Shown here: piece after piece, positions 8,911 through 18,054 of the stretch | Position numbering within the stretch: position 1 is the first letter of the stretch | Layout: each line of letters begins with the position of its first letter | DNA from: JAPXLN01 sp033809515 | GTDB lineage: Bacteria; Bacillota; Sulfobacillia; Fermentithermobacillales; Fermentithermobacillaceae | Length of the DNA stretch: 64,000 nt | Assembly: GCA_033809515.1 (NCBI GenBank) | Contig: JAPXLN010000008.1 | Span: forward strand, 10,838-74,837 | Reading direction: 5' to 3' | Made by a program: the position numbers and the translations under genes | Notes under the pieces: model-generated | Seen by the model: the letters and a program-made list of their open reading frames with translations, nothing else | Told to the model about the DNA's origin: nothing | The model's database searches: none

Positions 8911-9414
8911 GCAGACTCCCCCCTACCCTCCGCCTTTTTTCCATGCCATAGCCACCAGTTTCCCTCGCACCTTACCCCAAGCCTCACCACGATCCTGCCA
9001 GGTTTCATATCACGATTTAGATTACGCTAGACTTCATCCGCTGGTCTGAGAATGCTTTTGTAACGGTTGGCAATACTTTAATTATATGATTAACTTCTTT
9101 AATGTCCATATCAATTACTTTCAATTTCCCGTAAACCGGGCAACACGCCCGCCCCTGACCAAATCCGGTCCGGGGTGCCGGCAATTCAGTTGCACGCATC
9201 TGCACAACTTTTTCAGAAAGATGCGCTTGGGGGAACAACTTGCTCGGAAAGATGTGCGCCTGGGCACAACTGGGGTGGCTTCGGCGTTGTCTGAGGGCTT
9301 CAGAGGCAAAGTTGCTCACGCGGCGTCTGAATAGCTTTTCTGCTATTGGCAAAACTTACCCGGTAGTGAGTTGGTTTTGCTGGAGAACTTTGATCTGTGC
9401 AAGGAGGTCCGGCC
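8911..9414. other. Divergent intergenic region with an imperfect tandem repeat
   Basis: About 500 bases separate the ABC-2 operon (minus) from the ArsP_2-type permease gene (plus). No convincing gene is seen. Within 9196-9270 a unit of about 30 bases occurs twice with changes: CAGAAAGATGCGCTTGGGGG followed by AACAACTT, then CGGAAAGATGTGCGCCTGGG followed by CACAACT. A third partial copy of GCACAACTTT precedes them. The block could be a metal-responsive operator or a structured leader of the downstream permease; neither matches a riboswitch class that I recognise. Confidence 0.5.
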
Positions 9415-10314
9415 TTGGATACTGAGACAGCGACTATGCTAGGTGAAATACTCCTAGAGGGTTTCATGCACTCTGTAAAGATGCTGCCCGTACTGTTTCC
9501 CACTTTCCTGCTGGTGGAGATCATCTCCCACCGGGCAAAGGCAGCATGGCTAACCAAAGCCATCGGTCACCCAACCGTGGGGCCGTTGCTTGCCGCAGGA
9601 CTGGGCCTGCTCCCGCAATGCGGTTTCTCAGTAGCCGCAACCACTCTGTATCTGGACGGGCTGATTCCCACCGGGTCGCTCATTTCAGCGTACATCGCCA
9701 CTTCAGATGAAGCTCTGCCAATCCTGCTATCTGACGCGTCCACACTCCCATGGGTAATGCCCTTGCTCCTTACCAAACTGGTTTGGGGAGCGGCCGTGGG
9801 AGTATCACTTAACCTGGCAATGAACCAGCGGTCTCGCGACAAGACTGCCGCAAGCGGCGTGGCGCCGCTGGCAGAAGACTGCGGCACCCATGCGCACAGA
9901 GGGTGCGTGGGACACTCTGCCAACTGGAAGGAACTTCTCTTACACTCACTGTCACGGACTACCAGGATCGGTGCAACGGTGTTTGTCCTCTCCACGCTTC
10001 TTCACACAGCCGGTGAGTTTCTGACTCCAGGGTTAACCCGTGCCCTTGCGGCGCAGGGACCTTGGCAAAGCGGCCTTGCATCAATCATAGGGCTTTTCCC
10101 CTCATGCGCCACCTCCGTAGCTCTTGCTGAAGGCTTTCGCACAGGCTACGTCTCCTTCTCAGCAATGGTCAGCGGACTGGTGGCTAACGCAGGAATAGGG
10201 CTTCTTGTTCTCGTCAAAGAAAGCAAAGACCTACGGAAAAACATATCTGTCATCATGACTCTGGTCATGGCCGCCTTCACCGCGGGGCTCCTTGCTGCGT
10301 TGTTGGTTCCCTAG
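9415..10314 (+). CDS. ArsP_2-type membrane permease (putative heavy-metal exporter)
   Basis: A 299-aa polytopic membrane protein matching the pattern of the putative 10-TM heavy-metal exporter family (PF11449-like). Two halves resemble each other: LLPQCGFSVAATTLYLDGLI (about residue 62) and LFPSCATSVALAEGFRTGYV (about 230), each with Pro and Cys in a helix, as expected of an internal duplication. A central hydrophilic loop holds His and Cys residues (EDCGTHAHRGCVGH) that could bind metal. The start is TTG 9415 because AAGGAGG ends 8 bases upstream; a GTG at 9397 lies before that site and is unlikely. The substrate (arsenic, manganese or other) is not shown. Confidence 0.75.
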   Translation: MDTETATMLGEILLEGFMHSVKMLPVLFPTFLLVEIISHRAKAAWLTKAIGHPTVGPLLAAGLGLLPQCGFSVAATTLYLDGLIPTGSLISAYIATSDEALPILLSDASTLPWVMPLLLTKLVWGAAVGVSLNLAMNQRSRDKTAASGVAPLAEDCGTHAHRGCVGHSANWKELLLHSLSRTTRIGATVFVLSTLLHTAGEFLTPGLTRALAAQGPWQSGLASIIGLFPSCATSVALAEGFRTGYVSFSAMVSGLVANAGIGLLVLVKESKDLRKNISVIMTLVMAAFTAGLLAALLVP

Positions 10315-10541
10315 TAGAGACCTCAGGCTTTGGCTGACCCAGGTACGGCATGGATCTGGCGCCTTCGTACACGCCTCTATGGAAGGTCATTGAAAAGAAG
10401 TAGGTAGACCCCCGGAGCGATCAAGGATCTGAGACACCCAAAGGCGAACATATTTCCACGTGGACTGGACGCAACCGTGTGGCTGAACCGGTGGATGAAC
10501 CGGGCTATGAACCGAACACCAAACGGAAAGGTGGAATCTGT

Positions 10542-10877
10542 GTGGCTGTGTACGACAAGGCCTATGAACTGGCCAAAGAACTCAAGGGAAGCGATGAGTA
10601 CAAAGAGTACCAGAAAGCTAAGGCGGGGGTAACCTCCAATGAGGCAGCTTTGCCAATCCTTCGCGACTACAGAAAGGCTGAGATTGCCATTCAGACAGCG
10701 ATTCTTAGCGGCAAGGAACCTGACAGCAGGCTCCTGGAGGAGATGAACCGCCTTCGCGGGGTAGTCGACATGCACGGCCCTATTACGCGCTTTCTTGAAG
10801 CAGAAAGACGGATCCTCGTAATGATGGCTGACATACAGAAAATCCTGGTAGACGCACTGAACCTCCTGGAAATCTAG
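10542..10877 (+). CDS. YlbF/YmcA family regulatory protein
   Basis: A 111-aa all-helical protein with the Com_YlbF pattern: VYDKAYELAKELKGSDEYKE near the N-terminus, then long amphipathic helices to the end. Family members YlbF, YmcA and YaaT form an Fe-S-containing complex in Bacillus that affects RNase Y, sporulation and competence. Start GTG 10542 is chosen because GGTGG sits 7 bases upstream; an ATG at 10479 would add a proline-rich tail unlike the family. It is alone between the permease and the sigma-54 activator. Whether it acts as YlbF or as a paralog cannot be decided. Confidence 0.75.
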   Translation: MAVYDKAYELAKELKGSDEYKEYQKAKAGVTSNEAALPILRDYRKAEIAIQTAILSGKEPDSRLLEEMNRLRGVVDMHGPITRFLEAERRILVMMADIQKILVDALNLLEI

Positions 10878-11050
10878 AGCTTCGCGGCTGTGTACGCATG
10901 TACAGCCCGGTCAGGGACATGTATAGTCATACTTATCGCAATATGCATACTATTTCGTATCGAAGAAGGAATATGAGCATGCCATAGCGAACCTCAACTT
11001 GACTCTTGCAGGGGCCGTAACGGCCTGAGCCTGTTGGGGGGGAACAAAGA

Positions 11051-12466
11051 GTGGGGTTTGAAGTGCCGCAGGCAGTCCAGAGTTCCTTCGACGGGTTTTC
11101 TGTGGTCAACGAAAAGGGCGTCATCGTGTTCACAAATCCGGCATGTGAAAACCTCTACGAACGCCCTATCAGCCACCTAGTTGGCCAGGACGTTGAGGAA
11201 CTGTCCCGGAGCGGGCTGTACTACCCCTGCGTTGCTGTTGAGGCCATGTCCGCCAGCAGACCCATTACGAAACTCCAGCGTAACGCTACCGGCCGCACTT
11301 TGCTTGTGACGGCCACTCCCATCGTGAACGCAAAAGGCCGGCTCACCGGCAGCGTCCTGAACCAGCGTGATTGCAGCGTTTTAGTCAGCGCCAAGCTTGA
11401 CGGCCAAGGGGCGCTTGCCCATGAGACCGAATTCGTGTCCCACAGTCCGGCAATGCAGAGCCTAATGACAATGCTAAGCCGCATCGCGCCAACGGATGCA
11501 ACGGTCCTTCTGACAGGAGAGACAGGTACCGGCAAGACTGCCCTGTGCCAGCTGATCCACCGCATGTCTCCCAGGCAACAGGGGCCTTTTGTGGTCGTAA
11601 ACTGCGCTGCCATACCCGGGACGCTCGTTGAATCTCAGCTGTTCGGTTACAGCGAAGGATCATTTACGGGGGCATCCAGAGGCGGAAGGCAAGGAGTGCT
11701 TCAGTCTGCCCGGGGAGGCACCGTGGTTCTTGATGAAGTGGCTGAACTGCCGGTAGAGCTTCAGGCTAAGCTCCTTCAGATCCTCGACAGCGGAGTGGCA
11801 TTGCCTGTAGGGGGCGAACGACCGGTCCGGTTTAATGTGCGGTTCCTGGCAACCACAAATCGAGACCTGAAAAGGGCCCTCGCTTCAGGTGATCTCCGCC
11901 CCGACCTGTACTACAGGTTACACACGTTTAGCATACACGTTCCGCCTCTCAAGGACAGAATTGAAGACATCCCCGAACTGGCCTACCAGATTGTAGAGAG
12001 CATCAATGCCAAGTATGTGTTCAGCAAGTTTTTGACTGAAAGAGCTGTGGCCCAGCTCCTTATGTATAACTGGCCAGGGAACGTACGGGAGCTTCAGAAC
12101 GTCCTGCTGCGGGCAGCCATCTTCACAGACTCGCAAGCCATAGACGCCTCCTCCCTGGTCTTATCGTCCGGAACCGGACCTTACGGGCACCTCCAGCCTC
12201 AAATGGAACTCCGGATGCCCCAGGCAGAACCTACACCCCAGATCAATGACGACTGGTCCACCCAAATGGAAGACACCGAAAGACGGGTCCTCCTTACAGC
12301 CGGAGGCAGGTTCAGCTCCATCCCCGAGATGGCCAAGGGTCTCGGCCTCACTGAGCCCACCCTAAGACGCAAGATACGCAGGCTTTTCGGTTCATGGAAG
12401 GAACTCAAAGATCTCGCCTCCAAGAGCAGGCCGTTGGAGGAGACACCTTTCCCCGATCAGAAATGA
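11051..12466 (+). CDS. Sigma-54-dependent transcriptional activator (PAS, AAA+, HTH)
   Basis: 471 aa. An N-terminal PAS-like domain (about residues 5-110, with FTNPACENLYERP) is followed by a sigma-54 interaction AAA+ domain: Walker A GETGTGKT (about 156), the sigma-54 contact loop GSFTGA (about 203), Walker B TVVLDEVAEL (about 225), and a C-terminal helix-turn-helix (about 415-455). The PAS domain probably senses a small ligand or redox state. A sigma-54 promoter follows immediately, in front of the buk-ptb-etf genes, and an inverted repeat overlaps the stop codon, so the protein very likely activates that operon. GTG start behind a purine-rich site (GGGGGGAACAAAGA). Confidence 0.92.
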   Translation: MGFEVPQAVQSSFDGFSVVNEKGVIVFTNPACENLYERPISHLVGQDVEELSRSGLYYPCVAVEAMSASRPITKLQRNATGRTLLVTATPIVNAKGRLTGSVLNQRDCSVLVSAKLDGQGALAHETEFVSHSPAMQSLMTMLSRIAPTDATVLLTGETGTGKTALCQLIHRMSPRQQGPFVVVNCAAIPGTLVESQLFGYSEGSFTGASRGGRQGVLQSARGGTVVLDEVAELPVELQAKLLQILDSGVALPVGGERPVRFNVRFLATTNRDLKRALASGDLRPDLYYRLHTFSIHVPPLKDRIEDIPELAYQIVESINAKYVFSKFLTERAVAQLLMYNWPGNVRELQNVLLRAAIFTDSQAIDASSLVLSSGTGPYGHLQPQMELRMPQAEPTPQINDDWSTQMEDTERRVLLTAGGRFSSIPEMAKGLGLTEPTLRRKIRRLFGSWKELKDLASKSRPLEETPFPDQK

Positions 12467-12494
12467 TCACGGCTGGTCCCAAACCTGATCATTT
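12461..12494. promoter_or_regulatory. Inverted repeat, candidate enhancer site for the sigma-54 activator
   Basis: AAATGATCA (12461-12469) and TGATCATTT (12486-12494) are perfect inverted arms separated by 16 bases. They lie about 110-145 bases upstream of the predicted start at about 12604, the usual distance for an enhancer-binding protein. The left arm contains the TGA stop of the activator gene. It could instead be part of a terminator, but no T run follows. Confidence 0.55.
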
Positions 12495-12577
12495 TCGACT
12501 GCTTTCACGGTATAGTTACCTGTAGTCCGGCAAGCCAAATACACCTACAGCAGGCTTTTCCCCCTTCTGATTTCCGG

Positions 12578-12593
12578 TGGCACGATAGGTGCT
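12578..12593 (+). promoter_or_regulatory. Sigma-54 (-24/-12) promoter of the buk operon
   Basis: TGGCACGATAGGTGCT matches the consensus TGGCAC-N5-TTGCW with one mismatch. The GG and GC dinucleotides are exactly 10 bases apart. It lies between the activator gene and buk and would start transcription near 12604, 57 bases before the buk start. Confidence 0.8.
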
Positions 12594-12660
12594 TATCTCT
12601 TATTGATAGAAGCGACTTTTTCGGTGCAAGGTACCCGGATTTCAGAAGGGGGGGGATTCC

Positions 12661-13728
12661 ATGGCCGGGATCTTGACTCTAAGCATAGGTTCGACTTCCA
12701 CGAAACTGGCGGTGTTCCAGGATACTACGCCGGTAATATCAGCCACAGTTCGTCACGGGGCACATGAGCTGTCCGGCTTCAAGAAGGTCACTCACCAGCT
12801 GGACATGCGGCACAGCAGTGTCATGGAAGCTCTGGCAAAACACGGCGTTAACCTGTCTGACCTGGACGCCGTGTCCGCAGGCGGAGGTCCCATAAAGCCC
12901 ATGCCCGGAGGCGTATACCGGATAAACGAAAAGCTCGTGGAGGATATCATGTCAGATAACGTGTACCTTCAGCACCCTTCGCATTTGGGCCCGTTGGTTG
13001 CCTGGAGAATCTCAAAGGCGGCAAACATCCCGGGGTTCATGGTAGACCCTGTGACCACCGATGAGTTCCTGCCAGCTGCAAGGGTCTCGGGGTTTGCCCA
13101 AATCCCCAGAAGAAGTCAGGCCCACGCTCTGAACTGCAAAGCGGTTACACGGCGCCTATCCAAAGAACTCGGGAAACCGTACACAGACATACGGACCGTA
13201 GTTGCGCACATAGGAGGCGGAACCACAGTCTGCGCCCTAAGCAACGGACAGATCATAGATGCCGCAACGTCAAGACAAGACGGGCCCTTTTCTGCTGAAG
13301 CTGCCGGAGCTCTCCCTATGCCGGAGGCGGTAGACTTCATTTTGTCTTCAGGAAAGACCGCACATGAGCTGAAGAGCCTCTGGCTGGGAAGAGGCGGCCT
13401 CGTCTCTCACCTGGGTACAAACAGCATCCAGGATGTAGAAAGCATGATGGCCCAGGGAGACGAAAGAGCCGGACTGGTTCTTGAAGCTATGGCCCATTCC
13501 GTATCCAAAGCTATTGGCGCCATGGCCGCAGTGCTAGGTATAGCCCCTGACGCTATCATCCTTACCGGAGGAGGAGCGTTTTCAGCCAACCTGGTCCGGT
13601 GGATAAAGGAACGGGTGGAGTTTTTCTCCCCTGTCTATGTTGTTCCCGGCGAAGATGAGCCTTTGGCGCTGGCCGAAGCAGCCGTCGAAGCGGTCAAGGG
13701 TGAGGAGTTTGTCAAAGAGTACAGGTAG
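12661..13728 (+). CDS. buk: Butyrate kinase (acyl kinase)
   Basis: A 355-aa ASKHA-fold acyl kinase that transfers phosphate from an acyl phosphate to ADP. The N-terminal phosphate loop ILTLSIGSTSTKLAVFQD and the adenosine motif AHIGGGTTVCAL (about residue 182) with IILTGGGAFS (about 300) are typical of Buk. Length is normal for the family. It is the first gene behind the sigma-54 promoter, with a GGGGGG run directly before ATG, and is followed 36 bases later by the phosphotransacylase gene. With IorAB in the same region the real substrate could be branched-chain or aryl acyl phosphates as well as butyryl phosphate. Confidence 0.92.
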   Translation: MAGILTLSIGSTSTKLAVFQDTTPVISATVRHGAHELSGFKKVTHQLDMRHSSVMEALAKHGVNLSDLDAVSAGGGPIKPMPGGVYRINEKLVEDIMSDNVYLQHPSHLGPLVAWRISKAANIPGFMVDPVTTDEFLPAARVSGFAQIPRRSQAHALNCKAVTRRLSKELGKPYTDIRTVVAHIGGGTTVCALSNGQIIDAATSRQDGPFSAEAAGALPMPEAVDFILSSGKTAHELKSLWLGRGGLVSHLGTNSIQDVESMMAQGDERAGLVLEAMAHSVSKAIGAMAAVLGIAPDAIILTGGGAFSANLVRWIKERVEFFSPVYVVPGEDEPLALAEAAVEAVKGEEFVKEYR

Positions 13729-13764
13729 ATACCAAGCGCATAGAGCGCAGACAGGGGGACTGAA

Positions 13765-14673
13765 ATGGACGCCGTCAGGAACTTCAATCAGCTCAAAGAG
13801 AGGGCAAGGTCCCTGGGACCCAAGCGGGTGGCGGTAATCCTGGCAGATGACGCCGGTTTGCTCCTTGCGCTGGCAGCAGGGGTAGATGAAGGCATGACCT
13901 GCCCGCCGGTCCTGGTGGGATCTACAAGAGGGACCCGTGAACTCATAGAGGAGCTTGCCCTGGATGAGTCCATGTTTACGTTCCTTGAGGCAAGCACAGC
14001 CGGCCAGGCTGCCGCAAAAGCCGTGGCTCTTGCAAGAGACGGCCAGGTAGACCTTTTGATGAAAGGCAAGGTCAGCACCGGGGACTTCCTTCGCGCAGTT
14101 CTGGACAAGGAAATGGGACTTGTAAAAGGAGGCCTCCTGGTAAGCGTGGCCATCTTTGAGTGCCCCAGCCTGGACAGGCTTCTGATACTGTGCGACGGAG
14201 GAGTAAACATTGCCCCCGACTTGAAGCAGAAAGTGCACATCACCATGGAAGCTGTGAGAACTGCCCGGATGCTGGGAATTGATCCGCCTCATGTAGCTGT
14301 CCTCGCCGCCACCGAACTGGTCAATCCCGGCATGAGCGCTACAACCGACGCCGCCTGTCTGTCGAAGATGGCTGAACGGGGGCAGATTCCAGGCGCAATC
14401 GTTGACGGACCCCTGGCGCTGGATAACGCCCTGTCCCTTGAGGCAGCCAGGCAAAAAGGGATATCCAGCCCTGTGGCAGGAAAAGCCGACATAGTCATCG
14501 TCCCCAACATAGAAAGCGGAAACCTGCTGGGTAAAGCTATCGTTTACTGCGGCAGCGGAAAGATGGCCGGAGTAGTCATGGGAGCCGCCTGCCCGCTCAT
14601 CTTGCCCTCACGGGCAGATACCCACGAAAGCAAACTGGCATCTTTGGCTCTTGGCGTATGCGTGGCCCAATGA
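13765..14673 (+). CDS. ptb: Phosphate butyryltransferase (phosphotransacylase)
   Basis: A 302-aa member of the phosphate acetyl/butyryltransferase family. It exchanges CoA of an acyl-CoA for phosphate, giving the acyl phosphate that butyrate kinase uses to make ATP. Family blocks visible are LLMKGKVSTGDFLRAVLDKE (about residue 95), SVAIFECPSLDRLLILCDGG and the C-terminal AGVVMGAACPLILPSRAD. It has normal length, lies in the usual Ptb-Buk pairing (reversed order compared with Clostridium acetobutylicum) and is probably cytosolic. It is followed by etfB after 31 bases. Confidence 0.92.
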   Translation: MDAVRNFNQLKERARSLGPKRVAVILADDAGLLLALAAGVDEGMTCPPVLVGSTRGTRELIEELALDESMFTFLEASTAGQAAAKAVALARDGQVDLLMKGKVSTGDFLRAVLDKEMGLVKGGLLVSVAIFECPSLDRLLILCDGGVNIAPDLKQKVHITMEAVRTARMLGIDPPHVAVLAATELVNPGMSATTDAACLSKMAERGQIPGAIVDGPLALDNALSLEAARQKGISSPVAGKADIVIVPNIESGNLLGKAIVYCGSGKMAGVVMGAACPLILPSRADTHESKLASLALGVCVAQ

Positions 14674-14704
14674 AAGACAAAACGGAAAGAGGTGAGCAAG
14701 AAGA

Positions 14705-15532
14705 ATGAAACTGGGCGTACTGGTGAAGCAGGTCCCGGCAACCCATCATGTAAAGATCGATGAGGCCACAGGCACCATGGTGCGGGATGCCATGGAATCG
14801 GAGCTAAATCCCCTGGATACCTACGCTGTAGAAGAAGCTGTCCGCATCAAAGAGACTCTGCGAGAGGCAGACAACTCAACTGAAATCACAGTGCTGTCTA
14901 TGGGACCGCCCCAGGCCGTAGAGGCCATCCGTGAAGCTATATCCATGGGATGCGACAAGGGTTACTTGCTTTCTGACAGAAGGTTTGCAGGCGCAGATAC
15001 CTGGGCAACAGCCCATACGCTTACACTTGCCATACAGCACCTGGGTGGATTTGACCTGATACTTGCAGGCGAACGGGCAACCGACGGCGAGACCGGGCAG
15101 GTGGGCCCAAGCATAGCAGCCCAACTGGGCATACCTGTTCTGACCTACGTAAAGAAGATCGAAAAGCTGAACTCCAGGACAGTGCAGGTTCACAGGTCAG
15201 TAGAGGGGGGTACCGAAGTATTGGAAAGCTCGCTTCCTGCCCTCATTACGGTGGTCAAGGAGATCAATGAGCCCAGGATCCCGAACTTTAAGGGCAAGAT
15301 GAGAGCAAGGAAAACCGAAATTCCCACACTCTCAGCTGCAGACCTGAACGCTGACCCGAAGGAAACCGGGCTTACCGGGTCTCCAACAAGAGTAGTCAAG
15401 GTGTTCAGCCCCAAACTTTCCCGGACCTGCGAAATCATAGACGGCACCGATCCATCGAAAGCAGCCGAGAGTCTCATTGACTTTCTTGTAGGCAAGGGCT
15501 TCCTTCAGGAGACATTGCATGAGGCAACGTGA
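14705..15532 (+). CDS. etfB: Electron transfer flavoprotein, beta subunit
   Basis: 275 aa. The AMP/FAD-binding segment is seen as LAGERATDGETGQVGPSIAAQLG (near residue 120-142, shown here only by its pattern) after the N-terminal MKLGVLVKQVPATHHVKID. Together with EtfA it forms a heterodimer that shuttles electrons to or from flavoprotein dehydrogenases. A GAGGTGAG site ends 7-8 bases before ATG. The gene overlaps the region of the etfA ribosome site, so the subunits are made together. The neighbour two genes on is a GlcD-type FAD dehydrogenase, which resembles the LctBCD lactate-dehydrogenase arrangement. Whether this Etf bifurcates cannot be settled by eye. Confidence 0.9.
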   Translation: MKLGVLVKQVPATHHVKIDEATGTMVRDAMESELNPLDTYAVEEAVRIKETLREADNSTEITVLSMGPPQAVEAIREAISMGCDKGYLLSDRRFAGADTWATAHTLTLAIQHLGGFDLILAGERATDGETGQVGPSIAAQLGIPVLTYVKKIEKLNSRTVQVHRSVEGGTEVLESSLPALITVVKEINEPRIPNFKGKMRARKTEIPTLSAADLNADPKETGLTGSPTRVVKVFSPKLSRTCEIIDGTDPSKAAESLIDFLVGKGFLQETLHEAT

Positions 15533-15543
15533 GGAGGGTTGAC

Positions 15544-16602
15544 ATGACAAATGCACCTGAATTCGCCGGCGTTTGGACCCTGGCAGAGGCCCGGGACGAA
15601 AAGATCAGTTCCGTGTCATTTGAGGTGCTGGCCTGGGGCAAAGACCTGGCGGACAAGTTGGGAGTAAAGCTTGCCAGTGTCATACTTGGCCACAATCTCA
15701 AAGACAAGCTTGAGGAACTGGCATACCATGGAGCGGACTTAATATATGCGGTAGACCATCCCAACTTAGAGCATTTCGCGCCGGATTCCTACTCCAGAGT
15801 TCTGGTGAACCTGGTAAGCGAGTTCAGCCCCGAGATTTTCATAGCGTCTGCCACCACATACGGACGAACCATAATGCCTGTTCTGGCAGCAACCGTGCAC
15901 ACCGGGCTGACCGCAGACTGCACAGGCCTGGATATCGAGGCCGAGACCCGCCTGCTCATACAGACCCGTCCCGCAATCGGCGGAAACGTCATGGCCACCA
16001 TCAAGACACCCAACCACCGCCCGCAAATGGCCACTGTCCGACCGAAATCACGGCGACCCCTGCCGAGGGATGAGTCCAGAAGGGCAGACATCATATGGCG
16101 GGATTACCCCGAAGAGGACACACGCTCCAAGGTACGTTTCATCGAGTTCATAGCAGATGAGACCCTGGAGATGCCGTTGCAGGAAGCAGACATAGTCGTA
16201 GCAGGTGGAAAGGGGATGAGAGACGGAAGAAACTTCCGGCACATTTACGAGCTGGCCCAGTGCCTTAACGGCGCCGCTGGCGCATCGAGATCCGCTGTAG
16301 ACATCGGTTGGATAACGTATCCGCACCAGATCGGCCTGTCAGGCAAGACGGTCAATCCCCGGCTTTACGTGGGCATTGGAATATCCGGCGCAGTGCAGCA
16401 CCTGGCAGGCATGTCATCGGCAGACACCATCATCGCCATCAACACCGACCCCGACGCAAGCATCTTCCGGGTCGCCGATATCGGCGCAGTGGGAGATGCG
16501 CTTCAGATCGTCCCGGAACTAATACGTAAGATCCGCCTTCGCTCAGCAAGCAGCGAAGGCAGTCTTGCCGCAGAAGGAGGCAATCACAGTGACGTACTCT
16601 AA
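15544..16602 (+). CDS. etfA: Electron transfer flavoprotein, alpha subunit
   Basis: 352 aa with the conserved C-terminal FAD domain: GLSGKTVNPRLYVGIGISGA and INTDPDASIFRVADIGAVGD. These bind the FAD that passes electrons on. Start ATG 15544 is preferred because AGGAGGG lies just before it at 15532-15538, overlapping the etfB stop; an earlier GTG at 15529 would lie on the ribosome site itself. The 3' end overlaps the start of the flavoprotein dehydrogenase gene by 14 bases, so the three genes form a translationally coupled unit. Confidence 0.9.
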   Translation: MTNAPEFAGVWTLAEARDEKISSVSFEVLAWGKDLADKLGVKLASVILGHNLKDKLEELAYHGADLIYAVDHPNLEHFAPDSYSRVLVNLVSEFSPEIFIASATTYGRTIMPVLAATVHTGLTADCTGLDIEAETRLLIQTRPAIGGNVMATIKTPNHRPQMATVRPKSRRPLPRDESRRADIIWRDYPEEDTRSKVRFIEFIADETLEMPLQEADIVVAGGKGMRDGRNFRHIYELAQCLNGAAGASRSAVDIGWITYPHQIGLSGKTVNPRLYVGIGISGAVQHLAGMSSADTIIAINTDPDASIFRVADIGAVGDALQIVPELIRKIRLRSASSEGSLAAEGGNHSDVL

Positions 16603-18010
16603 GGTAACTCCTGAACTGGTCCGGGAACTGGCCCGGATCTGCGGAGAGAGAAACGTAGTCTTCGAAGACACCGACGCCCTGGAAAACTACGCATCAGACG
16701 AAGCCGGAAGGTACTACTCACACATGCCCGATGTAGTGGTGAAACCTTCTTCCACTGATGAGATCTCCGGCATTATGAAGGTCGCCCACCGGGAGAAGAT
16801 CCCCGTCACGGTCAGAGGGGCAGGCAGCGGCCTTGCAGGGGGAGCAATACCCATTCACGGAGGCATTGTGCTCTCTACTGAGCGGTTTGACCGGGTTCTG
16901 GAGATCGACAAAGAGAACCTTGCCGCAGTTGTTGAACCAGGGGTAATAACCAATAACCTGTGCAAGATGCTTGAACAAGAAGGGCTTTATTATGCTGGAT
17001 ACCCTATGAGCGTTGAAACCAGCACCATAGGAGGCAATGTGGCCTGCAACGCAGGTGGAGGCACGGTCATCAGGTACGGAAACACGGGCCACCACGTTCT
17101 AGGGCTTGAGGTGGTGCTTGCCAACGGAGAAGTGTTGACGCTCGGCGGCAAAAGGAAAAAAGACACCAACGGCTACAACCTGGTACAGTTGATGGTCGGA
17201 TCCGAAGGCACCCTGGCCATTATCACCAAGATCACACTTGCCCTCCTACCGCAACCAGGCGTTAGAGTCAGCCTGCTGGCGGCCTTTCCGGACATTGCCA
17301 CAGCCATAGGCGCCGTACCTTCTATCATAACGGCGTCAAAGTCCATGCCCATCTCCCTTGAGCTGATGGACAAGATTACCGTAGAGCTGATCTCCAAGTA
17401 CCTGAACGACACGCTTCCAGCTCAGGATGTAGCTAACGCCTACTTGATAACCCAGGTAGAAGGAAGAACCACTGAAGACGCTGAGGGTCTGTATGAGCTG
17501 GTGGCCGAGGCATGCCTGGAGGCAGACGCCCTGGACGTGTTCGTTATGGACAGCCGGGCCAAGAACGAGCGGATATGGAAGTTCAGAATGAACACTCTGG
17601 AAGCCTACAAGTCCCATGATCCATACGTAGGCGGCGAAGAGGTGGTTGTGCCCACATCCGAAATACCGCGCATTACCGAGAAGATCCTTCAAGTGGCCGG
17701 GAAGTACAATGCCATGATCGCCGTAGCCGGCCACGTAGGCGACGGCAATTTGCACATGGGCGTTTTCAAGCCCGGTCATGTAAGCGTGGACGATTGGCCT
17801 GCGCTTATGGACCGGATCATGGTTGAGATCTACGAAGAAGCAAAGGAAGTGGGCGGAGCTGTAAGCGGCGAGCACGGAGTCGGATTTGTCAAACTGCCGT
17901 TCCAGCGAGTCCTCAAGAGCCCGGCTGAGTTCAAACTGATGAGAGGCATCAAGGAAGCGTTCGACCCTCATTTCATCCTTAACCCGGGGAAAGTGTTTTG
18001 CGACGTCTAG
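16589..18010 (+). CDS. FAD-linked 2-hydroxyacid dehydrogenase (GlcD/LctD family)
   Basis: 473 aa in the VAO/PCMH flavoprotein family. The N-terminal FAD_binding_4 domain shows VRGAGSGLAGGAIPIHGGIV (about residues 80-99) and the C-terminal FAD-oxidase domain shows HVGDGNLHMG and GAVSGEHGVGFVKL. Relatives oxidise D-lactate, glycolate or other 2-hydroxyacids. In anaerobes the LctD form works with EtfAB in electron confurcation to NAD. Start GTG 16589 sits 9 bases after AAGGAGG and overlaps etfA. In this operon the likely substrate is a 2-hydroxyacid derived from an amino acid, or lactate; that is inference from the neighbouring Ior, Ptb and Buk. Confidence 0.87.
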   Translation: MTYSKVTPELVRELARICGERNVVFEDTDALENYASDEAGRYYSHMPDVVVKPSSTDEISGIMKVAHREKIPVTVRGAGSGLAGGAIPIHGGIVLSTERFDRVLEIDKENLAAVVEPGVITNNLCKMLEQEGLYYAGYPMSVETSTIGGNVACNAGGGTVIRYGNTGHHVLGLEVVLANGEVLTLGGKRKKDTNGYNLVQLMVGSEGTLAIITKITLALLPQPGVRVSLLAAFPDIATAIGAVPSIITASKSMPISLELMDKITVELISKYLNDTLPAQDVANAYLITQVEGRTTEDAEGLYELVAEACLEADALDVFVMDSRAKNERIWKFRMNTLEAYKSHDPYVGGEEVVVPTSEIPRITEKILQVAGKYNAMIAVAGHVGDGNLHMGVFKPGHVSVDDWPALMDRIMVEIYEEAKEVGGAVSGEHGVGFVKLPFQRVLKSPAEFKLMRGIKEAFDPHFILNPGKVFCDV

Positions 18011-18054
18011 GATCCTTGCGACCGTTAACCTGAATCAAAGGAGGCAGCGATGCA

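Noticed and set aside
9017..9352. A 111-codon minus-strand frame in the permease leader
   Set aside because: It covers the tandem repeat and has no ribosome site or recognisable family.
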